The position numbers were made by a program, and so were the translations under genes. Under the pieces are notes generated by a model. That model saw nothing but the letters and a program-made list of their open reading frames with translations, was not told the origin of the DNA and did no database searches. From contig NZ_JABLSI010000016.1 in NCBI RefSeq assembly GCF_019303475.1, positions 22,999-86,998 on the forward strand: a stretch of 64,000 bases of DNA, read 5' to 3'. Shown here in pieces: positions 55,140 through 62,367 of this stretch (position 1 is its first letter; each line of letters opens with the position of its first letter). Source of the stretch: Streptomyces sp. JJ38 (GTDB lineage Bacteria; Actinomycetota; Actinomycetes; Streptomycetales; Streptomycetaceae).

Positions 55140-55906
55140 ACGGGGCCTACGCACCGGCGCCCAAAGCGGCGCCCGCCGGGCGGATGGTCGCCGCGCAGGC
55201 AGCCCTGGAGCTGCGCATGATGCTGCGCCACGGTGAGCAGTTGCTGCTCACCGTGGTCATCCCGACGCTGCTGCTCGTGCTGTTCAGCGCGGTGGACGTG
55301 GTGGAGCTGCCCGTCGACGGCGGCGAGCGGGTCGACTTCGTCGCACCGGGTGTGCTCGCGCTCGCCGTCCTCTCCACGGCCTTCACCGGGCAGGCGATCG
55401 CGACGGGCTTCGAGCGCCGCTACGGCGTGCTCAAGCGGCTCGGTGCCTCGCCACTCCCCCGCTGGGGTTTGCTGACGGCGAAGACCCTCGCCGTCGTGGG
55501 CGTGGAGCTGCTCCAGGTGGCCCTGCTGAGCGCGGTGGCCCTCGGGCTCGGCTGGTCGCCGCAGGGCAACTGGGCCGTCGTGGCGCTGCTGCTCGTCGTC
55601 GGCACGGCGGCGTTCAGCGGCCTCGGGCTGCTGATGGCCGGCACGCTGCGGGCGGAGGCGACGCTCGCGGCGGCGAACCTCGTGTTCGTCCTGCTGCTGC
55701 TCGGCGGCGGGGTGGTCGTGCCGCTGGAGCGGTTCCCCGAGGCGGCGCAGGGCGTGCTGGACGTGCTGCCCGTGACCGCGCTCTCGGACGGCCTGCGCGA
55801 CGTCCTCCAGCACGGCGCCGGCGTTCCCTGGGGTGACCTCGGCATCCTCACCGCGTGGGCGGCGGTCGCCCTGACCGCCGCCGCACGCTTCTTCCGCTGG
55901 GAGTGA
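55136..55906 (+). CDS. ABC-2 type transporter permease
   Basis: A 256-residue membrane protein with six hydrophobic segments and the ABC-2 pattern (TGFERRYGVLKRLGASPLPR loop; GGGVVVPLERFPEAAQ; LPVTALSDGLRDVL near the C-terminus). GTG 55136 overlaps the ATPase stop (GTGA), so the two form one exporter. The substrate is unknown. Only eight bases separate its stop from that of the convergent peptide gene. Confidence 0.92.
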   Translation: MNGAYAPAPKAAPAGRMVAAQAALELRMMLRHGEQLLLTVVIPTLLLVLFSAVDVVELPVDGGERVDFVAPGVLALAVLSTAFTGQAIATGFERRYGVLKRLGASPLPRWGLLTAKTLAVVGVELLQVALLSAVALGLGWSPQGNWAVVALLLVVGTAAFSGLGLLMAGTLRAEATLAAANLVFVLLLLGGGVVVPLERFPEAAQGVLDVLPVTALSDGLRDVLQHGAGVPWGDLGILTAWAAVALTAAARFFRWE

Positions 55907-55914
55907 GCGCCGCC

Positions 55915-56115
55915 TCAGTTCGGTTCGCTGACCGAGGTGATCGCACCGACGAAGGTCGCCTCGTCGGGCCGTCTGGGTGAGTAGCCGGCCAGCGCGGCGG
56001 CACGGGCTCCGACCGGGGTGCGGGAGAAGGGCCTGAGGCTGCCCGCAGGGCGTGCGACGCCGTCCTCGGTGGCCGAAGGGATGCGGGCGGTGTGGACGCT
56101 GCTCTCCGTGGACAA
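55915..56115 (-). CDS. Cysteine-free 66-residue peptide, candidate RiPP precursor
   Basis: A 66-residue peptide with a TTG start preceded by AGAAGGAGA six bases upstream, a strong site that makes translation likely. It is the gene after lanM on the same strand (76 bases). It has 9 Ser and 6 Thr, but no Cys, Lys or Trp. The N-terminus (STESSVHTARIPSATEDG) is polar and mildly acidic; the middle is Arg/Ala-rich (GARAAALAGYSPRRP); the C-terminus is DEATFVGAITSVSEPN, a Ser/Thr-bearing hydrophobic tail that could be the modified core. No double-Gly leader motif of class II lanthipeptides is clear. It may be the LanM substrate; this is inference from position. Confidence 0.65.
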   Translation of the reverse strand: MSTESSVHTARIPSATEDGVARPAGSLRPFSRTPVGARAAALAGYSPRRPDEATFVGAITSVSEPN

Positions 56116-56191
56116 GGTTCTCTCCTTCTGTCGTTGCCGGACCGGAACGGCTGTCCCGGCCGTGTGTCGGGCCTGGTCGTGCGCGGGCGGC

Positions 56192-59092
56192 TCAGACCGT
56201 GGCCGCCCGGCGCGCCCCCAGCGGGGGGAGCGGGGGGACGTGCTCGGGGAAGCCGTGGCGGAGGAGTGCGTACCCGATGCCGGCCAGCCCGGTCAGGAGT
56301 CCCGGAGTCGGCACGGCGGCCGGGGTACCGCAGCGGGGGCCCTGGTGTTCGAGCGCCCCGAGCAGGAGCTGGCAGCGGCGTTCGAGGAGGGCGGCGGCCT
56401 CGGGGCGGCCCGTGGCCGCGGCGGCGGCGATGCCGCTGAGGACGCCCGTCTCACCGTGGCACAGTGTCGAGTCGCGCAGGGGGCCCGTCTCCCGCAGGGC
56501 GGTCAGGGCCGCCTCGACGACGCCGGGGTTCCGGGGGGCCAGCAGCGGGTGGGACCACAGGGCGAGCCGCCCGGCGAGGCCGGAGCACCAGCCGACGTCG
56601 TCCCCGTCGGCGGGCAGGCCGATGGGGCCGCCGCGCAGGGCCGTCGCCCGGCCGACCTCCGCCGCCGCGGGGGCGTCGCAGGTCTCCGCCAGGCGCAGCA
56701 GCGCCCAGGCCGCCCCGGCCGAGCCGAAGAGGAACCCGGTGTCGTCGGCGGGCGCGGTGCCGCGCAGCCGGTCGGTCAGGGAGTCCCCCAGCCGCAGCGC
56801 CGTCCCGCGGGCGGTGGCAGAGCCGGTCTCGGCGTGGACGGCGAGCAGCGCGACCACGCCGCCGGCGAGGCCGTCGTGCAGGGCGAGGGGGCCCTCGGGG
56901 TCGGCGGCCAGCCCCGTCGCGGCGACGGCGTGGCCAAGGGCGCCGCGCAGCCCGGCGTCGTCCAGGAGGGTGGACAGGCGGGCCAGGACGTAGGTGATGC
57001 CGCCCACGCCGGCGAAGGCACCGCAGCCGACGGCGCGGGCCAGCTCCGGGTCGGCGGCGAACCGCTCGACGAGGCCGGGCAGGGGGCGCACGGCCCGGGC
57101 GGCGAGCTCGCTGTAGCGGTCGGTGCCGGTGAGCCGGCCGAGCTCGGCGAGGAAGAGCGCGACCCCGCTGTAGCCGGTGGCCAGGCCCGCGCCCATCGGC
57201 ATGACCTTCCAGTACAGCTCGTCCAGAGCCTCCAGGCCGAGCCAGTTGGCGCGGGAGCCGTCGACGGCGGCGCGGGCGACCAGACTGTCGGCCAGGGCCC
57301 GGGCGGCGGTGAGGAAGCGCTGCGGGTCGGCCTCCTCCGCCGGGGGACGGCAGGGGGCGGGCGGCCGGGAGCGGTGCTCGACGGGTGCGTTGCGGCTGGC
57401 GAGGGTGGCGGTGATCAGCCACTCCTGGGTCTGGCGGTCCACTTCGCCGAGGGCGCCGATCTTCGCCGCGGCCTGGTCGAGGCCGCTGGCGTCCAGCGCG
57501 TTCCGCAGCACACGGCCGCCAAAGGCGTGCAGGTCGGTGTCGCCGGGGCGGCTGTGGAAGACGGGGACGTCGTCGTTCCCCAGCTCGGCGATCTCCTGAT
57601 CGGTCAGCTGCGTCAGGGGCGGCGGCAGCGGCTCCTCGTGCAGCCGGGCGAAGAGTTCCGCGCGGTCGGCCGCGTCGTGCAGCACGTCCGGGTGGGTGGC
57701 CTCGTCGAGCAGCTTGGCGTAGACCTGGGTGTTCCGCAGCAGGACGCGCGCGTCGTCGTCGGCGAATGCCCGCAGCAGCCCGTCGCTGCCGAGGAGTTCG
57801 GACCGGTGGGCGGCAAGGGCCCCGTAGGCCGCGCGGAAGCCGCCGAGGAAGGACGCCGTGTGCTGGGCCGGGTCGGCGTAGCGGTCGCCGACGCGTGGGC
57901 GGTTGGCGCTGCCGGGGAACAGCGCCGTGCGCCGGACCAGGTGCATCGTGTCGGTCCCGGCGTCGGCCCAGGCGACGGTGTCCCGGGGCAGGAGGGAGTT
58001 CTTGTCGCCGCCCATCCCGGAGATGTCGAGCGCGCCGTGCTCGCCGAAGATCATGCGGGGGAGCAGAGCCGTGCGCTCCACCGACGCGGCGAGGGCTCCG
58101 GCGGCCGGGCAGGAGCCGGTCGTCGCGACGGGGGTGAACACCGGCTGGAAGAGCGTCTCGATGTCCACGAGGACGGGCTGGTCGCCGGCGGCGACGATGT
58201 TCTCGTGGTGGATGTCGGTGGCGTTGACCGCGAAGAGCAGGGCGAGGAGGGCTCCCTGACGGCGGTAGAAGACATCGAATCCGGCCATTTCGGCGCAGGG
58301 GGTGTGCTCGATGAACTCCATCCACCCGTAGCCGTCTCCGGGCAGGCACTCCGGGGCCCGCAGACCCAGCTGGGGCACCCGGCCGTTGAACCAGCGCAGC
58401 AGCGCCGTGAAGTGGACGTGCAGGTCGAGCGAGCGCGGCTTGTACACCACGGACCGGCCGTCGGCGAAGTGCAGGCGGCTGACGGACCGGCCGCCGCGGT
58501 GCCGGTCGCCGAGGCCGCGTTCGACGAGGATCAGCGGGCTGGGCTCGCCGGGCAGCAGCCGGGCCGCGAGGGCGTGCCGGTCGGCGGTCAGGCGGCGCAG
58601 CAGTTCGGCGTAGGCGGCCGTGGTCTGGTCGGTGGCCTGGGTCACCAGGCCGGCGAGCACGGGGTGGGTGGCGAACAGGTCGGTCAGCGCGCCGGGTCGG
58701 GACATCGAGCGGACGAAGTCGACGAAGCGCTCCCGGCTCGTCCGTCCGGTGAGCCGCTGCTCCCGGCGGGCGCGGTGCAGCTCCACGACCATCGTGCGGG
58801 CCGTCAGCCGGGCGAGCCGGCCGGTGAGTTCCGCTCCGGCTCCCGCGGCCACGGCGTCGGCGTCGATCCTGGCGCGGCGGCCCAGGCCCCAGGCGGCCTC
58901 CCGCACCTCGGCGACGGCGGCACGCACCAGGGGCAGCAGGGGCACGGCCAGCGCCTCGACGTCGTGTCCCACGGCCGCCTCGTCGACGTGGGGGGGCTGC
59001 TCGGCGAGTACGCGCAGCCGCCGGGCCACCGCCTCGTCGGGCGGCGACGTGATGACGGTCCGCCTCTCGGCGGTCGCGGTCAGCTCTGTCAC
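56192..59092 (-). CDS. lanM: Class II lanthipeptide synthetase LanM
   Basis: A 966-residue (from GTG 59092) two-domain enzyme. The N-terminal dehydratase (DUF4135, about 90-560) keeps its kinase-like residues: Lys218 in VVYKPRSLDLHVHF, Asp293/His295/Asn298 in NATDIHHENIV and Asp310 in VDIETLFQP. The C-terminal LanC-like cyclase has the zinc ligands Cys836 (GWCSGLAGR) and Cys878-His879 (TLCHGETGV). So both Ser/Thr dehydration and cyclisation should be possible. The start is uncertain: no strong site precedes the GTG. It is divergent from the LuxR gene. No protease, LanT transporter or tailoring gene lies beside it in the window. Confidence 0.92.
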   Translation of the reverse strand: MTELTATAERRTVITSPPDEAVARRLRVLAEQPPHVDEAAVGHDVEALAVPLLPLVRAAVAEVREAAWGLGRRARIDADAVAAGAGAELTGRLARLTARTMVVELHRARREQRLTGRTSRERFVDFVRSMSRPGALTDLFATHPVLAGLVTQATDQTTAAYAELLRRLTADRHALAARLLPGEPSPLILVERGLGDRHRGGRSVSRLHFADGRSVVYKPRSLDLHVHFTALLRWFNGRVPQLGLRAPECLPGDGYGWMEFIEHTPCAEMAGFDVFYRRQGALLALLFAVNATDIHHENIVAAGDQPVLVDIETLFQPVFTPVATTGSCPAAGALAASVERTALLPRMIFGEHGALDISGMGGDKNSLLPRDTVAWADAGTDTMHLVRRTALFPGSANRPRVGDRYADPAQHTASFLGGFRAAYGALAAHRSELLGSDGLLRAFADDDARVLLRNTQVYAKLLDEATHPDVLHDAADRAELFARLHEEPLPPPLTQLTDQEIAELGNDDVPVFHSRPGDTDLHAFGGRVLRNALDASGLDQAAAKIGALGEVDRQTQEWLITATLASRNAPVEHRSRPPAPCRPPAEEADPQRFLTAARALADSLVARAAVDGSRANWLGLEALDELYWKVMPMGAGLATGYSGVALFLAELGRLTGTDRYSELAARAVRPLPGLVERFAADPELARAVGCGAFAGVGGITYVLARLSTLLDDAGLRGALGHAVAATGLAADPEGPLALHDGLAGGVVALLAVHAETGSATARGTALRLGDSLTDRLRGTAPADDTGFLFGSAGAAWALLRLAETCDAPAAAEVGRATALRGGPIGLPADGDDVGWCSGLAGRLALWSHPLLAPRNPGVVEAALTALRETGPLRDSTLCHGETGVLSGIAAAAATGRPEAAALLERRCQLLLGALEHQGPRCGTPAAVPTPGLLTGLAGIGYALLRHGFPEHVPPLPPLGARRAATV

Positions 59093-59246
59093 GGTGACGA
59101 TCCAAGCACCGCGGAGGCGGTCCCCGCATGGGTAACGGTCCCCCAGATTCCCGTGGAGCCGACCCACTCGGGGTGTGGCCGGTACGTGACCTGGGACGGC
59201 GGCGTCATCCTGGCAGCGGGGAGGAACGTCGAACTAAGGTGTGGCC
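59093..59246. promoter_or_regulatory. Divergent promoter region, lanM / LuxR regulator
   Basis: A 154-base gap between divergent genes of the accessory locus; both promoters should lie here. I see no clear -35/-10 pair or palindrome. It holds an open frame with four Cys (59153-59281) that runs into the regulator gene; see rejected items. Confidence 0.5.
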
Positions 59247-62186
59247 ATGCGAACACGTGCTTCGTTGCTTGTAGGGCGTGACGCGGAGCTCGAGCAGCTC
59301 TCCGGCACGCTCGACGACGTGCGGAGCGGCAGCGGTGCGTGCCTCTTCCTGCGGGGTGAGGCCGGGGTCGGCAAGTCACGCCTGGCCGCCGAGGTGGTGG
59401 GCAAGGCCGTCGACGCCGGTATGACGGTGCTGCGGGGCCGTGCGAGCACGACGGGGCCGAGCGTGCCGTTCCGGCCGCTGACCGAGGCGCTGATGTCCCT
59501 CGTGCGCAAGGGGGTTCCCTTCGACGAGGAGACGCTCGGCCCGTACCGGTCGGTCCTGGGGCGCCTGGTGCCGGAGTGGGACACCGGGGCCGTCACCCGG
59601 ACCCACGGCGACTCGCTCGTGGTGCTGGCGGAGGCCGTGCTGCGGCTGACCGCCGTCGCCGGCCGGGAGTCGGGATGCCTGCTCTTCCTGGAGGACCTGC
59701 AGGACGCGGACGCCGAGACGCTGGCCGTCGTGGAGTACCTGTCGGACAACCTGCGCTCGGAACCGACGGTCCTGCTGTGCACGGTGCGCTCCGAACCGAG
59801 TGCGGCACTGGACGTGGTGCACGCGGTGGCGCAGCGGCAGAGCGGCCGCATCGTCGAACTGCACCGCCTCGGACGGGAGGCGATGCGGGCCTTCGTGGCC
59901 AGCTGCCTGAGCGCCGGGGCCGAGGAGGTCCACGAGGCCGTCGTCGAGCAGCTCTGGCGGGACAGCGCCGGGGTCCCACTGGTGATCGAGGAGCTGTTGA
60001 ACGGGCTGGTCAGCAGCGGTCGGCTCGCCTGTGACAGCGGCGGCTGGCGGTTCATCGGCGACGCGGCGACGGCGCTGCCCGCCACGCTGACCCGCAGCGT
60101 CCTGGACCGGGTCGACCGGCTCGGCCCGGTGGGCAGACACCTGTTCTCCGTCGCCTCGGTGCTGGGGCACCGGTTCCCCCTCACCATCGTGCAGGAGGTC
60201 ACGGGGCTGGACGACCACACCCTGCTGGAGCACCTGCAGGCGGGCGTCGAGGCGCAGCTCGTCACGCCGGACGAGCGCGGCCCCGACTGGTACTCCTTCC
60301 ACCACCCGTTGACGGCCGACGCCCTGCTGGGCGGCCTGACGCCCGCCGAGCGCGCCCACCTGTCCCGGCGGGCGGCGGAGGCCGCCGACGCCGTGCATCC
60401 CGGGCTGCCCCGGAGCTGGTGCCAGCTCGCCGCGAAGCTGTGGTTGCGGGCCGGGGAACCGGTGCGCGCCGCCGCCCTGTTCCACGAGGCGGGCGAACGC
60501 GCCCTGGACCGGGGGGCCGTCGGCACGGCGAGGAGCCTGCTCGCGCAGGCGGAGGAGCTGTTCGCCGAGCACGGCGAGACGAGGGCCCGCGCCGAGGTGC
60601 TGGAGACGCTGCTGCACCTGCTGGCGGAGTCGGGCAACTGGGCCGGCGTCCACGAGAAGTCGCAGCTCCTCGCCGACGAGCTCGCCGGAATGGCCCCGCA
60701 GCGGCGCGTGGCGCTGCACGTGCGGCTGGCGTGGGCCGCCTGCATCACCGGGCGGCACGCCGACGGCGACCGTCAGGTGGCGCTGGCCCGCGCGCTGCTG
60801 CCGCCGGGCGCCGGGGTCGACGTCACCGCCCCGGTCGACGCGGTCGCGGCCTATCTGACGCTGGAGGGGACGGGCCGCGAACGCGTCCAGCAGGCCGAGG
60901 AGCTGGCGCGCGGGCTGGTCGAGGCCGCCGACCAGGTCACCGACCCCGTCGCCCTGTGCCAGGCCTGGCACCTCATCGGACTCGTGTCACGCGAGCGCGA
61001 CCTCGGCCACGCCCACCACTGCTTCGAGCGCGCGCTCGACGTCGCCACGCGGCACGGCATCCCGATCTGGCGCGCCTACGCCATGATCGGCGCGGCCGGG
61101 GTGGCCTGGCTGCGGGACGGCAACGTCGCGGTACTCCAGAGCGCGCGCAGCGCCGCGCTCAACGTCGGCGGCATCACGCTGGCCGAGAACATGTCCGCGA
61201 CGATCGTCATGGACACCATCCTGCGCGGCGAGTTCGACCGGGCGGCCGAGCTGCTGGCGGCCTCGCTGGCCACGGCGCGCCGGATGCGGCTGGTCACGGT
61301 CGAGCGGTATCTGCAGGTCGCCCGGGCCACGCTCGCCGCCCATCAGGGTCGGCGCGCGGAGATGGAGGAGGCGCTGGCGGCGTTCGACTCCTGCGGTGGC
61401 GACCGCCCGCACGAGCAGAGCCTGGCCCTCGGCCTCGCGCGCGGGGTCTGCGCCCTGCTGGAGGAGGACGGTACGACGGCACGCGGTCATCTGACGGACG
61501 TGGTGACGGCCGAGGAGCGGTACCCGACAACGTTCTACCTGGCCGGGGCCCACGGCCTGCACCTGCTGCTGCGGGTGCTCGACGGCACGCTGGACGAGGG
61601 ACGGCTCGGCCGGGCCGCCGCCAGCGCCCCGGCGACCATGCGGTGGAACCAGCAGTTCGTCCTCCTGGCCGAGGCCGTGCTGCACGGCCGGGCCGGCCGG
61701 CCGCGGGAGGCGGATGACGCCGTCGCCCGGTCCGCGCTCGCGGCGCGGGACTACCCGACGGCCCGGCACCTGGGGCTGCGTCTCGTCGCCGAGGCGGCCC
61801 ACCGGGACGGCTGGGGTGAGCCCGTGGAGTGGCTGCGCCGGGCGGAGGAGCACTTCCACGGCACCTCCGTGCCCGCGGTCGCCGGAGCCTGCCGGGCCCT
61901 GCTGCGGGCTGTCGGCGCCCCGGTGCAGCAGCGCCGCGCCGGAACCGACCGGGTGCCCGCTCCCCTGCGGGCGCTCGGCGTGACGGTCCGCGAGTTCGAG
62001 GTGCTCGAACTGCTGCCGAACCGTCTCACGAACAAGGCCATCGCCGAGCGGCTGCACGTCTCGCCGCGCACCGTCGAGAAGCACATCGCGAGCCTGTTCA
62101 CGAAGTCAGGCTGTACCGACCGGCTGCAGCTGTCGGACTACGCCTGCACGGCGCTGGCCGCCGAGCCGACCGCCACCGGGGCCTGA
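59247..62186 (+). CDS. Large LuxR-family (LAL) transcriptional regulator
   Basis: A 979-residue regulator of the LAL type. It has an N-terminal AAA ATPase with VGRDAELEQL, Walker A GEAGVGKS (37-44), Walker B-like CLLFLEDLQDAD and a long helical, TPR-like middle part. The C-terminal LuxR helix-turn-helix is VTVREFEVLELLPN, then NKAIAERLHVSPRTVEKHI. Such proteins often activate natural-product clusters. ATG 59247 is chosen; GTG 59241 is in frame. Position between lanM and the NRPS suggests that it controls one or both. Confidence 0.9.
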   Translation: MRTRASLLVGRDAELEQLSGTLDDVRSGSGACLFLRGEAGVGKSRLAAEVVGKAVDAGMTVLRGRASTTGPSVPFRPLTEALMSLVRKGVPFDEETLGPYRSVLGRLVPEWDTGAVTRTHGDSLVVLAEAVLRLTAVAGRESGCLLFLEDLQDADAETLAVVEYLSDNLRSEPTVLLCTVRSEPSAALDVVHAVAQRQSGRIVELHRLGREAMRAFVASCLSAGAEEVHEAVVEQLWRDSAGVPLVIEELLNGLVSSGRLACDSGGWRFIGDAATALPATLTRSVLDRVDRLGPVGRHLFSVASVLGHRFPLTIVQEVTGLDDHTLLEHLQAGVEAQLVTPDERGPDWYSFHHPLTADALLGGLTPAERAHLSRRAAEAADAVHPGLPRSWCQLAAKLWLRAGEPVRAAALFHEAGERALDRGAVGTARSLLAQAEELFAEHGETRARAEVLETLLHLLAESGNWAGVHEKSQLLADELAGMAPQRRVALHVRLAWAACITGRHADGDRQVALARALLPPGAGVDVTAPVDAVAAYLTLEGTGRERVQQAEELARGLVEAADQVTDPVALCQAWHLIGLVSRERDLGHAHHCFERALDVATRHGIPIWRAYAMIGAAGVAWLRDGNVAVLQSARSAALNVGGITLAENMSATIVMDTILRGEFDRAAELLAASLATARRMRLVTVERYLQVARATLAAHQGRRAEMEEALAAFDSCGGDRPHEQSLALGLARGVCALLEEDGTTARGHLTDVVTAEERYPTTFYLAGAHGLHLLLRVLDGTLDEGRLGRAAASAPATMRWNQQFVLLAEAVLHGRAGRPREADDAVARSALAARDYPTARHLGLRLVAEAAHRDGWGEPVEWLRRAEEHFHGTSVPAVAGACRALLRAVGAPVQQRRAGTDRVPAPLRALGVTVREFEVLELLPNRLTNKAIAERLHVSPRTVEKHIASLFTKSGCTDRLQLSDYACTALAAEPTATGA

Positions 62187-62204
62187 CGCCTACCCACCCA
62201 CCGG

Positions 62205-62232
62205 GCCGTCCCCGCGCGAATGCGGGGGCGGC
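62205..62232 (+). terminator. Terminator between LuxR and NRPS genes
   Basis: Inverted repeat of 11 bases with one G-T wobble (62205-62215 with 62222-62232), 19 bases after the regulator stop. It suggests that the NRPS gene has its own promoter in the 181-base gap. Confidence 0.6.
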
Positions 62233-62367
62233 CTACCCATGCCCGCGCCCGGCCCCCGGCGGCAAGCTGACCGGCGACCGGAACCTCCGGTCTGCCGCGC
62301 AGAAGCACCGCGCTGCACCTCGGCGATTTCCTGCAGACCGCACGGGACGGGTGAGAAGGGCGTCAGC

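Noticed and set aside
54213..55906. ABC exporter as the transporter of the LanM product
   Set aside because: The pair is commonly adjacent to sufR in Streptomyces as I recall, is on the opposite strand to the peptide and has no peptidase domain. It more likely belongs to the core region, though export of the peptide cannot be excluded.
56018..59281. 1087-codon open frame on the plus strand across lanM
   Set aside because: It is antisense to lanM over nearly its whole length, its translation is low-complexity Gly/Arg/Ala/Val, and it has no family motif. It is a by-product of GC-rich codon bias.
59153..59281. 42-codon plus-strand frame with four cysteines, considered as a Cys-containing LanM precursor
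   Set aside because: GTG 59153 has no ribosome-binding site, the frame overlaps the conserved N-terminus of the LuxR gene by 35 bases, and it is only the tail of a longer antisense frame. It has few Ser/Thr near the cysteines.
59089..59379. 96-codon minus-strand frame over the start of the LuxR gene
   Set aside because: Its N-terminal half is antisense to coding sequence, and it has no start signal. The C-terminal part has Ser/Thr but no Cys near it.
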